DNA from: Pseudomonadota bacterium
Lineage (GTDB): Bacteria; Pseudomonadota; Gammaproteobacteria; Pseudomonadales; Oceanobacteraceae
NCBI GenBank assembly: GCA_023399105.1
Contig: JAEWQT010000120.1
Span: 1-9,218 of the forward strand
Length of the DNA stretch: 9,218 bases
Reading direction: 5' to 3'
How positions within the stretch are numbered: position 1 is the first letter of the stretch; every line of letters starts with the position of its first letter. Made by a program: the position numbers and the translations under genes. The notes under the pieces were generated by a model. It saw nothing but the letters and a program-made list of their open reading frames with translations, was not told the origin of the DNA and did not search any database. This document shows positions 1 to 5,862 of this stretch, piece by piece.

Positions 1-1
1 T

Positions 2-2734
2 CTGGCCTATTACCTGGGGATTGCCGGCGCCTTTGTGCTGTCGCCGGTGTTGCTGCGGCCGATTCTGCACATTACCCGTATTTATCAGCTCAGTTCGCTG
101 GCCGATTTGCTGGCCTTCCGTTACCGCAGCCGGCTGGCCGGCATGCTGGTGTCGCTGTTTATGCTGGCGGTGGTGGTGCCGATGCTGACGCTGCAGATTT
201 CTGCGGTGGCCGACACTCTGTATCTGCTGAATAATGAGCTATCACTAACCACCCTGGCCTTTGGATTCTGTGTGGTGATGGTGTTGTTTGCGGTGCTGTT
301 CGGTGCCCGTCATGTGTCGCCGCGCGAGAAGCACGAAGGGCTGGTGTTTGCACTGGCGTTTGAATCGCTGGTGAAACTGCTGGCCATTCTGGTGCTGGGC
401 GGGGTGGTGTTGCTGTCGGTGTTTGCACCCGCCGGCGGGCTGGAACAGTGGCTGGTGGATCATCAGGAATTGCTGAGCAATCGCCAGTTGACCCTGCAGG
501 AAGGCCCGTGGCGCACGCTGCTGCTGGTGTTTTTTGCCGCAGCGGTGGTGATGCCGCATATGTTTCACGTCACCTTTACCGAAAACCTCAACAGCGATGC
601 GCTGAAACCGGCCAGCTGGGCCTTTCCGCTGTTTCTGTTGGCCATGGCCATGATGGTGCCGCCGATTCTGTGGGCCGGGGTGTATCTGAATGTGCAGACG
701 CCGGCGGAGTATTTTGCCATCGGCATCGGCCTGCAGCTGCAATCACCGGCACTGGTGATTATTACGTTCCTTGGCGGCCTGGCGGCGGCGTCCGGCATTA
801 TGATTGTGATGACGCTGGCCACGGCGGCTATGTTCCTCAACCACCTGGTGCTGCCGTTTCATAAACCCAGCCCGCGCCACGATTTCTACCGCTGGCTGCT
901 GTGGATGCGCCGTGCGCTGATCGCCGGCATTCTGCTGCTGGCTTACTTCTTTTATGCCCCCGTTGGCACCGGGCTGGATCTGAACCGGCTGGGCTTGCTG
1001 GCGTTTGTCGCCTCGCTGCAGTTTTTACCCGGGGTATTGGGATTGCTGTATTGGCCACGCTCCAACCGTAAGGGCTTTTTGTCGGGACTGATCGCCGGCA
1101 TTCTGGTCTGGGCTTACAGTATGCTGCTGCCGTTTTCGGCTTATCGTATGGATTGGCAGCTGCCTCTGCCGCTGCCGGTGGTGGACGAAACTAACTGGCA
1201 TCTGGCGGCCATGGCGGCGTTTGGCATCAATATGCTGCTGTTCGTGCTGGTCAGTCTGATCAGTCGCCAGAAAGCCTCGGAAGTGTCGGCGGCGCAGGCC
1301 TGTTCGGTGGATACTCTGTCGCGCCCCAGCCGGCGGCCGCTGATTGCCGGCAACTCCAACGATGTGATTGTGGCGCTGAGCAAACCGCTGGGCCGTTATG
1401 TGGCCGAGCGTGAGGTGTATCAGGCGCTGGCCGATCTCGATTTGCCCTCTTACGAAGACCGCCCTTATGCGTTGCGGCGGCTGCGGGCGCGGCTGGAAGC
1501 CAACCTGTCAGGCCTGATGGGGCCGACGGTGGCGCACGATATTGTCAGCCGTTATTTGCCGTTTCAGGAAAATGCCGAACTCAGTGAGGATATTTACCAG
1601 ATTGAGCAACGGCTGGAAGGCTTCCATGACCGCCTCAGTGGTCTGGCCGGTGAGCTGGATAACCTGCGCCGTTATCACCGGCAAACGCTGGAACGCTTGC
1701 CGATGGGGGTGTGTTCACTGGCTGACGACGGCGAAATTCTGATGTGGAATCAGGCCATGACCGAGCTGACCCAGATTCCGGCCAGCCAGGTCACCGGCTC
1801 GCATCTGAGCCGGTTGCCCCCGCCCTGGCAAAGCCTGCTGCAGGATTTTTTGCGTAACCGCGCCATGCACGAATACAAAAAACGGGTGGATATCGGCGCT
1901 CGGCCACGCTGGTTCAGTTTGCATAAATCGGTGATCAAACCCAGCGGCGGCCAGCCCGGCGGCATTGTGTTGCTGATGGAAGATCAGACCGACACCCAGT
2001 TGCTGGAAGACGAACTGATGCACAGCGAACGGCTGGCCTCGATTGGCCGGTTGGCGGCCGGGGTGGCGCACGAGATCGGTAACCCGGTGACGGCCATCGA
2101 TTGTCTGGCGCAGAACATGCGCTACGAAACCGAGAACCCCGAGCTGCTGGAAATGGCTAACCAGATTCAGGAGCAGACCCGGCGGGTAACCCGTATTGTG
2201 CAGTCGCTGATGAACTTTGCTCACGCCGGTCATCATTCCACCGAGCATGAGCCGGTGAATCTGGCCCACATTATTAACGAAGCCATGCAGCTGCTGCGCC
2301 TCAGCAAGCGCAGCCAGGATATTCAGTTTGAAAACCTGTGCCATGACAGCCTGTATTTACTGGGTGATGCCCAGCGGCTGGTGCAGGTGTTTGTGAACCT
2401 GCTCAGCAACGCCCGCGATGCCAGCCGCCCGGGCCAGACCATCCGGGTTGATGCTGAAGCCGACAAACATCAGCTGGTGGTGCGGGTGGTGGATGAAGGC
2501 CATGGTGTACCGGCGGATAAGCTGGACCGCATTTTTGAACCCTTCTTTACCACCAAAGATGTGGGCAAAGGCACCGGCCTGGGGCTGTCGCTGGTCTACA
2601 GCATTGTCGAAGAACACTATGGCCATATTGCCATTGAAAGCCCTGTCAGCAACGGCCGCGGAACTTGTGTTAAAGTCAGCTTACCGCGCTACCACCCTGA
2701 ACCTGTTACAGAATCATCGGAACCCGCTGCATGA
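2..2734 (+). CDS. cbrA: SLC5/SSS transporter-fused sensor histidine kinase, CbrA type (5' end missing)
   Basis: The frame is open from base 2, so the start lies upstream of the window; 910 residues are visible, numbered here from the codon at 2. Roughly 410 N-terminal residues form about 11 hydrophobic segments of a sodium:solute-symporter domain. A cytoplasmic linker (about 430-555, STAC-like then helical) leads to a PAS domain (about 560-660). The kinase core follows: H-box AHEIGNP with phospho-acceptor H690, N-box with N803, G1 box DEGHG at D831, then FEPFFTT and GKGTGLGLS. Family knowledge: CbrA of Pseudomonas has this order, is about 980 residues long and controls carbon/nitrogen source use; its SLC5 domain has been linked to histidine uptake. 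I infer that about 70 residues (two membrane segments) are missing. The stop overlaps the next ATG (ATGA), so the two proteins are probably translationally coupled. Another SSS-type hybrid kinase is the main alternative, but the neighbour and downstream sRNA favour CbrA. Confidence 0.9.
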   Translation: MAYYLGIAGAFVLSPVLLRPILHITRIYQLSSLADLLAFRYRSRLAGMLVSLFMLAVVVPMLTLQISAVADTLYLLNNELSLTTLAFGFCVVMVLFAVLFGARHVSPREKHEGLVFALAFESLVKLLAILVLGGVVLLSVFAPAGGLEQWLVDHQELLSNRQLTLQEGPWRTLLLVFFAAAVVMPHMFHVTFTENLNSDALKPASWAFPLFLLAMAMMVPPILWAGVYLNVQTPAEYFAIGIGLQLQSPALVIITFLGGLAAASGIMIVMTLATAAMFLNHLVLPFHKPSPRHDFYRWLLWMRRALIAGILLLAYFFYAPVGTGLDLNRLGLLAFVASLQFLPGVLGLLYWPRSNRKGFLSGLIAGILVWAYSMLLPFSAYRMDWQLPLPLPVVDETNWHLAAMAAFGINMLLFVLVSLISRQKASEVSAAQACSVDTLSRPSRRPLIAGNSNDVIVALSKPLGRYVAEREVYQALADLDLPSYEDRPYALRRLRARLEANLSGLMGPTVAHDIVSRYLPFQENAELSEDIYQIEQRLEGFHDRLSGLAGELDNLRRYHRQTLERLPMGVCSLADDGEILMWNQAMTELTQIPASQVTGSHLSRLPPPWQSLLQDFLRNRAMHEYKKRVDIGARPRWFSLHKSVIKPSGGQPGGIVLLMEDQTDTQLLEDELMHSERLASIGRLAAGVAHEIGNPVTAIDCLAQNMRYETENPELLEMANQIQEQTRRVTRIVQSLMNFAHAGHHSTEHEPVNLAHIINEAMQLLRLSKRSQDIQFENLCHDSLYLLGDAQRLVQVFVNLLSNARDASRPGQTIRVDAEADKHQLVVRVVDEGHGVPADKLDRIFEPFFTTKDVGKGTGLGLSLVYSIVEEHYGHIAIESPVSNGRGTCVKVSLPRYHPEPVTESSEPAA

Positions 2735-4131
2735 GCCATATTCTGGTTGTTGAAGACGAAACCATTATCCGCCAGTCGGTGTGTCGTTTGCTGCAACGCC
2801 ATCAACACGACGTTACCGATGTCGATTCGCTGGTTGCTGCCAAAGCTCAGGACCTCAGCCGGTTTGATCTGATCATCAGTGATCTGCGCCTACCCGGTGG
2901 CATGGGCACCGAGCTGGTCGAGCTGGCCGGCAGCACGCCGGTGCTGATCATGACCAGTTATGCCAGCCTGCGCTCCGCTGTGGATGCCATGAAAATGGGC
3001 GCTGTGGATTACATTGCCAAACCCTTTGACCATGAAGAAATGCTGCAGGCAGTGAAGCGTATCCTGACCGAATCGCAGCTGGCACAAAAGGCTTCCACTC
3101 CCAAAGCCCTGCAGCAGGAAGTGAACCGTGAGTACCCGCACAGTGGCATTATCGGCAGCTGTGAACCCATGTTGTTGCTGTTCAAAAAGATCAGCAAAGT
3201 CGCACCCACCGATGCCACCGTGCTGATTCTGGGCGAGTCCGGTACCGGTAAAGAACTGGTGGCCAGGGCGCTGCATAACCAAAGCCGTCGCGGTAAGGCT
3301 GAAATGATCTCGGTGAACTGTGCCGCCATTCCGCCAACCCTGATTGAATCGGAGCTGTTCGGCCATGAGAAAGGCGCTTTTACCGGCGCCAACAGCATGC
3401 GCCAGGGGCTGGTCGAAGCGGCCGATGGCAGCACGCTGTTCCTGGATGAAATCGGTGAACTGCCGCTGGAAGCCCAGGCCCGCCTGTTACGCGTCTTACA
3501 GGAAGGTGAAATCCGCCGCGTTGGCTCGGTACAGAGCATCAAGGTGGATGTGCGCCTGGTTGCTGCCACGCACCGTAACCTGAAGGAAATGGCCCAGCGC
3601 GGTGAGTTCCGTGAAGATTTGTATTACCGCCTCAACGTGGTCGAGCTGAGCCTGCCACCGCTGCGTGAGCGGGGCGATGATGTGGTGGAAATTGCCAACG
3701 CCATGCTGGCCCGGGCCTGCGAAAAAATGCAGCAACCGCCCATGCATTTCAGTGCCGATGCGGTGCAGGCGATCCGCAGCTACCAATGGCCGGGTAACGT
3801 GCGCGAGCTGGAAAACGCGGTGGAGCGGGCGGTCATTCTGGCCGATGACGACAGCATTCCGGCCGCTATTCTGGGGCTGGACTTATCGCCGGACCGTTAT
3901 ATCAGTACCAGCATGCGGGAAAATCTGGTGCAGCCGGAGCCATACAGCAGCACCAGCCAGCCGCAACAGCAGGGTGATTTGTCGCTGGACGATTATTTTG
4001 TGCATTTTGTGCTGGAAAACGAACAGGCTATGACCGAAACCGAACTGGCGCGCAAGCTGGGGATTTCCCGCAAAAGTCTGTGGGAACGGCGTCAGCGCTT
4101 AGGCATTCCCCGCCGCAAAGGCAACCGCTGA
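2731..4131 (+). CDS. cbrB: Sigma-54-dependent response regulator, CbrB type
   Basis: The 466-residue protein is complete. The receiver domain (1-115) has the acidic pair E8/D9, phospho-acceptor D51, T75 and K97. The AAA+ domain (about 138-380) has Walker A GESGTGKE (168-175), the sigma-54-contacting loop GAFTGA (215-220) and Walker B LFLDE (236-240). A Fis-type helix-turn-helix occupies about 434-463. This is the NtrC-class layout; length and partner match CbrB. It should be phosphorylated by the upstream kinase, oligomerise on enhancer DNA and drive open-complex formation at -24/-12 promoters. The start overlaps the kinase stop by 4 nt with no strong Shine-Dalgarno, consistent with translational coupling. 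The best candidate target lies directly downstream: paired GTAACA palindromes, an IHF site and a sigma-54 promoter in front of a CA-motif RNA. The ntrC name is less likely because the kinase carries a transporter domain. Confidence 0.93.
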   Translation: MSHILVVEDETIIRQSVCRLLQRHQHDVTDVDSLVAAKAQDLSRFDLIISDLRLPGGMGTELVELAGSTPVLIMTSYASLRSAVDAMKMGAVDYIAKPFDHEEMLQAVKRILTESQLAQKASTPKALQQEVNREYPHSGIIGSCEPMLLLFKKISKVAPTDATVLILGESGTGKELVARALHNQSRRGKAEMISVNCAAIPPTLIESELFGHEKGAFTGANSMRQGLVEAADGSTLFLDEIGELPLEAQARLLRVLQEGEIRRVGSVQSIKVDVRLVAATHRNLKEMAQRGEFREDLYYRLNVVELSLPPLRERGDDVVEIANAMLARACEKMQQPPMHFSADAVQAIRSYQWPGNVRELENAVERAVILADDDSIPAAILGLDLSPDRYISTSMRENLVQPEPYSSTSQPQQQGDLSLDDYFVHFVLENEQAMTETELARKLGISRKSLWERRQRLGIPRRKGNR

Positions 4132-4145
4132 GGCGGTGCTGTCAT

Positions 4146-4188
4146 GCGGGCGGGTGTTACGGTAACAACTGCGGTAACACTTGCCCGC
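4146..4188 (+). promoter_or_regulatory. Candidate CbrB enhancer site 1 (TGTTAC-N13-GTAACA inverted repeat)
   Basis: Two 15-nt arms (4146-4160 and 4174-4188) are inverted repeats, identical at 13 of 15 positions. Their inner cores are TGTTAC (4155-4160) and GTAACA (4174-4179). An extra GTAACA lies between them at 4162-4167. From memory, the CbrB site of Pseudomonas is a TGTTAC/GTAACA palindrome with a spacer of about 14 nt; here the spacer is 13. The centre is about 165 bp upstream of the predicted sRNA start, a normal enhancer distance for a sigma-54 activator. No T-run follows, so a terminator role for cbrB is unlikely, although the mRNA could fold here. Confidence 0.65.
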
Positions 4189-4196
4189 CCTCCGTG

Positions 4197-4223
4197 CGTT
4201 ACTGAACGCCACCAAAAGTAACA
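4197..4223 (+). promoter_or_regulatory. Candidate CbrB enhancer site 2 (CGTTAC-N15-GTAACA)
   Basis: A second, weaker copy of the motif has CGTTAC (4197-4202, one mismatch to TGTTAC) and GTAACA (4218-4223). Its centre is about 43 bp downstream of the centre of site 1, near four helical turns. NtrC-class activators usually bind tandem dimer sites cooperatively, so a strong plus a weak site is plausible. The 15-nt spacer differs from site 1, so only the GTAACA half may be used. Confidence 0.45.
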
Positions 4224-4264
4224 CTTTCTTCACAGCTGTCCGGGCTTCTTCAGTTTCTGCTTTG

Positions 4265-4277
4265 TAATGTATTGATT
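4265..4277 (-). promoter_or_regulatory. IHF-consensus site
   Basis: On the minus strand these 13 bases match the IHF consensus WATCAANNNNTTR at every defined position. The site sits in an A/T-rich stretch between the GTAACA palindromes and the -24/-12 promoter, centred near -61 relative to the predicted start. This is the place where IHF commonly bends DNA to bring a sigma-54 activator to the polymerase. The consensus is short, so chance cannot be excluded, but the position is right. Confidence 0.55.
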
Positions 4278-4304
4278 TATAAGGAAATTTAAGTTTTTCC
4301 AAAG

Positions 4305-4321
4305 TTGGCACAGCATTCGCT
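4305..4321 (+). promoter_or_regulatory. Sigma-54 (-24/-12) promoter of the CA-motif sRNA
   Basis: The sequence TTGGCACAGCATTCGCT matches the consensus YTGGCACgrNNNTTGCW. The GG (4307-4308) and GC (4319-4320) have the required spacing, and the only strong mismatch is C for T at 4318. Placing C4320 at -12 puts +1 near 4332. No similarly good sigma-70 promoter was seen here. The dependence on CbrB is inferred from the adjacent activator gene and the GTAACA repeats upstream. Confidence 0.8.
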
Positions 4322-4331
4322 TTATAGAATA

Positions 4332-4498
4332 CAAACCAATAAGAAATGCACCGGTAACAATAAAAATAACAACCAGGTGCAAGTGGCCAAACAATAAAAA
4401 TAACAAACGGCCCTGAGTTTATAACAACAATAATAAGCCCCGACTCACTGACAGACGATTGCTTAGCCCTCAGGCGAGGGTTAAGCAATCTTCTTTCT
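4332..4498 (+). ncRNA. crcZ: Predicted CrcZ/CrcY-like Hfq/Crc-titrating small RNA
   Basis: This is a non-coding stretch of about 167 nt between a sigma-54 promoter and a strong intrinsic terminator, directly downstream of the cbrB-type gene. Three successive hairpins can be drawn: TGCACC/GGTGCA (4347-4352 with 4376-4381, extendable by GGT/ACC), GGCC/GGCC (4385-4388 with 4409-4412) and TGAGT/ACTCA (4414-4418 with 4443-4447). Each loop presents an (AAN)n run: AACAATAAAAATAACAA twice (4356-4372, 4390-4406) and AACAACAATAATAAG once (4423-4437). Such ARN triplets are the ligand of the distal face of Hfq, and AANAANAA CA motifs define Crc/Hfq targets. Pseudomonas CrcZ, CrcY and CrcX work this way, and CrcZ lies downstream of cbrB. 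This RNA is less than half the usual length of about 400 nt. Function as a decoy that relieves catabolite repression is inferred. Whether the genome encodes Crc cannot be seen; Hfq titration alone is possible. Confidence 0.82.
4356..4406 (+). repeat. Direct repeat of a 17-nt CA-motif loop
   Basis: The sequence AACAATAAAAATAACAA occurs at 4356-4372 and again at 4390-4406, a period of 34 nt. It consists of five AAN triplets plus AA. The flanking stems differ in sequence, so only the loop is conserved, which points to selection on the single-stranded segment or to a recent module duplication. Confidence 0.9.
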
Positions 4499-4499
4499 T
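4457..4499 (+). terminator. Intrinsic terminator of the sRNA
   Basis: The arms 4457-4471 and 4476-4490 form a 15-bp stem with one G-U pair (4466 with 4481) and the 4-nt loop AGGC. TTCTTTCTT follows at 4491-4499. The strong stem and pyrimidine tail fit a Rho-independent terminator on the + strand and set the 3' end of the small RNA. The U-rich tail would also suit binding to the proximal face of Hfq. Confidence 0.88.
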
Positions 4500-4656
4500 A
4501 TCTGCTGTTCCGATCCTCAGATCTGCATCTGTACCCTCTGTGACCTGTTGAATCCTTCTTGCCCTGAAACGGGTGGTTACTGAACGAATCCTGCCTGTCG
4601 TTCAGGCTCAGCCCTGTCTGACATTGCTGATGGATGAGTGTTTATTCTGTGCGGGG
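4500..4656. other. Intergenic stretch with one inverted repeat
   Basis: No gene is convincing here apart from the tail of a doubtful minus-strand ORF listed separately. The one notable structure is a perfect 8-bp inverted repeat, CTGAACGA (4580-4587) and TCGTTCAG (4598-4605), with a 10-nt loop. Neither strand has a T-run after it, so it is not a typical terminator. Its role is unknown. Confidence 0.4.
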
Positions 4657-4822
4657 AATAAAAAACGCCCCTCCGGAGAGGGGCAAAGCAACCGTGATTA
4701 GCTTGATGAGAGAGTTCACCACCCCACCAGACGGCGGTGGAGTACTGAGTACCGGCGCTATCGATAACGTCGATATGCAAACGATATTGTTTCTCGTTTG
4801 CATAGTCAATAATAATTCTCAT
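4577..4822 (-). CDS. Doubtful small ORF (81 codons) running through a terminator
   Basis: I do not recognise this protein. It starts MRIIIDYANEKQYRLHI and for about 45 codons looks gene-like, with alternating hydrophobic residues and ordinary codons. The frame then runs through the strong minus-strand terminator at 4684-4660, and its last 30 or so codons look random. In another frame a TAA lies at 4700-4698, 14 nt before the terminator stem, where a real stop would be expected; a single-base indel could explain this. There is no clear Shine-Dalgarno before the ATG at 4822. It could be a short gene broken by a frameshift, an overlapping ORF, or chance reading of a small RNA. Confidence 0.28.
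   Translation of the reverse strand: MRIIIDYANEKQYRLHIDVIDSAGTQYSTAVWWGGELSHQANHGCFAPLRRGVFYSPHRINTHPSAMSDRAEPERQAGFVQ
4657..4684 (-). terminator. Minus-strand intrinsic terminator
   Basis: Read on the minus strand, GCCCCTC-TCCG-GAGGGGC (4684 to 4667) is a 7-bp GC-rich stem with a tetraloop. It is followed by GTTTTTTATT, six T opposite 4660-4665. On the plus strand the A-run precedes the stem, so direction is clear. It must end a minus-strand transcript that starts to the right, although the cNMP-domain gene has its own hairpin further upstream. This is the main evidence for a small minus-strand transcription unit at about 4660-4825. Confidence 0.8.
4774..4804. repeat. 11-bp perfect inverted repeat (possible operator or hairpin)
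   Basis: TATGCAAACGA (4774-4784) and TCGTTTGCATA (4794-4804) are perfect inverted repeats separated by 9 nt. They straddle the spacer and -10 of the possible minus-strand promoter, so they could be a repressor site; in RNA they would form a strong hairpin. They also lie inside the doubtful small ORF. The repeat itself is certain, its role is not. Confidence 0.7.
4781..4809 (-). promoter_or_regulatory. Possible sigma-70 promoter for a short minus-strand RNA
   Basis: The minus strand has TTGACT (4809-4804, five of six matches to TTGACA), a 17-nt spacer and TATCGT (4786-4781, four of six). The predicted start near 4774 would give an RNA of about 115 nt ending at the terminator near 4660. Possible hairpins in that RNA are TATCGA/TCGATA (4775-4770 with 4764-4759) and CCACC/GGTGG near 4741-4725. 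The -10 match is modest and no boundary is proven. Confidence 0.33.
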
Positions 4823-4883
4823 TTAAATTTATGATTGGCGTAAACTGACCAAGTCCGGAGGGCTGCCCAGGGTGGTGTCAGGC

Positions 4884-4913
4884 ATAAAACCAACAAGGGC
4901 CGCAAGGCGGCCC
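4884..4913 (-). terminator. Hairpin ending the cNMP-domain gene
   Basis: GGGCCGC (4897-4903) and GCGGCCC (4907-4913) form a perfect 7-bp stem with a 3-nt loop, starting 23 nt after the minus-strand stop at 4937. On the minus strand TTGTTGGTTTTATG follows, a T-rich but interrupted tail. This is a plausible but weaker intrinsic terminator. Confidence 0.6.
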
Positions 4914-4936
4914 GATTTCGCGTAACAATGCCCTGA

Positions 4937-5725
4937 TCAGGCGTCGTACTTGTCGATTAACTGCTGATTCAGAGTGACGATGCGGCGGGCCAGGTTATCG
5001 ATCAGGTTGACGGCCGCCTGCGGCTGGGCTTCGATCAGCAGAATAAAATCTTTTTGCGGTACCGCCATAATGGTACAGGCCGTGCGCGCCACTACGGTGG
5101 CCGAGCGTGGCTCGCCGGTGAATACGGCCATGGCGCCGAACACTTCCTCTTCGCCAATGTCGCCGACTTTCTGACCATCCACATACACATCGGCTTCGCC
5201 GCTGATGATGGTGTAAACATGGTCGGCAATGTCGCCCTGGCGAATAATGGTGTCGCCAGCGGCAATGTTCTGAAAGCCGGCGGTCGGGCGAACCTGATCG
5301 CGGAACATATCGGCCAGATAATTCACCAGTAAGGCGTTCTGACAGATCAGCAGATGGCTCCAGTAATGCTGGCGACGCTTATCCGAGTAAACGTGGCGCA
5401 GAAAGCGTTCGCGGTCGATGGGAATCAGTTCGACAAATTCATCGGTCCGCAGCACCGGGCCGGGCATATTGAAGGCCTGCAGAATGCCGATTAAATCGCC
5501 CTCATCGAAGCTGACCAGATTCTGGCCGTTTTTGCTCAGGTAGAGGACGCCATCCTGTACCAGAAACAGCTGGTCACGATCAAAGTGGCTGTACAGGTCA
5601 TCGATGCTTTCGAGGGTAATGGGGCTGGCGTTCAGCTCAAAACCATCCAGTAACTCTTTGGTCAGTTGGGTCAGTCGTGCCAGTAACTTATCCAGAGTTT
5701 CTGTTGGTTTGCCGTTCAGATACAT
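4937..5725 (-). CDS. Cyclic-nucleotide-binding-domain protein without DNA-binding domain
   Basis: The 262-residue protein has two parts. Residues about 35-110 resemble a degenerate cNMP-type beta fold. Residues about 150-240 are a clear cNMP/Crp-like domain, with the phosphate-binding cassette at 195-210 (FGAMAVFTGEPRSAT). The phosphate-contacting R207 is present, but the usual glutamate of the FGE motif, which binds the ribose, is A198, so the ligand may differ or be absent. The protein ends in a helix with no HTH, so it is not a Crp/Fnr transcription factor; a sensor or partner-regulating role is inferred. I chose the ATG at 5725 because GGGGGAAGG lies just upstream of it. An in-frame ATG at 5770 has no Shine-Dalgarno, and the TATAAC -10 candidate lies between the two. 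The pentapeptide-repeat gene is 137 nt upstream on the same strand. Confidence 0.85.
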   Translation of the reverse strand: MYLNGKPTETLDKLLARLTQLTKELLDGFELNASPITLESIDDLYSHFDRDQLFLVQDGVLYLSKNGQNLVSFDEGDLIGILQAFNMPGPVLRTDEFVELIPIDRERFLRHVYSDKRRQHYWSHLLICQNALLVNYLADMFRDQVRPTAGFQNIAAGDTIIRQGDIADHVYTIISGEADVYVDGQKVGDIGEEEVFGAMAVFTGEPRSATVVARTACTIMAVPQKDFILLIEAQPQAAVNLIDNLARRIVTLNQQLIDKYDA

Positions 5726-5753
5726 GCCTTCCCCCGAGTGCGCCGCTTTTGCT

Positions 5754-5759
5754 GTTATA
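5754..5759 (-). promoter_or_regulatory. Candidate -10 element for the cNMP-domain gene
   Basis: The minus strand reads TATAAC, five of six matches to TATAAT, 28 nt upstream of the ATG at 5725, giving a leader of about 22 nt. No good -35 is found at 16-18 nt (TTGCGT lies at 19). It would exclude the longer 5770 start from the transcript. Confidence 0.4.
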
Positions 5760-5862
5760 AATGCAGACATGCAATGTAACGCAAAAGACCGGCAGCTTGA
5801 ACTGCCTGCCAGCGCAGAATAGCGGTTTTGTGCTGCGGGTCAGGAATTGGGTGGGCCAGCTG

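Noticed and set aside
4146..4188. Stem-loop after cbrB as an intrinsic terminator
   Set aside because: The stem is strong but is followed by a GC-rich stretch without a T-run. The TGTTAC/GTAACA cores fit a protein-binding site better.
4099..4488. 129-codon minus-strand ORF across the cbrB-sRNA interval
   Set aside because: It runs antisense through the terminator, the CA-motif loops and the promoter and ends inside cbrB. Its composition follows the A-rich loops and no start signal is seen.
4332..4498. CRISPR array suggested by the repeated A-rich segments
   Set aside because: There are only two identical 17-nt units 34 nt apart, without uniform repeats or spacers or cas genes; the RNA hairpin model explains them.
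4634..4834. 66-codon plus-strand ORF
   Set aside because: It lies opposite the minus-strand unit, has no Shine-Dalgarno or recognisable family, and crosses the inverted repeats.
5795..5830. Hairpin GGCAG/CTGCC as terminator of the pentapeptide gene
   Set aside because: It has only a 5-bp stem and the T-run is separated from it by several bases, which is too weak to call.
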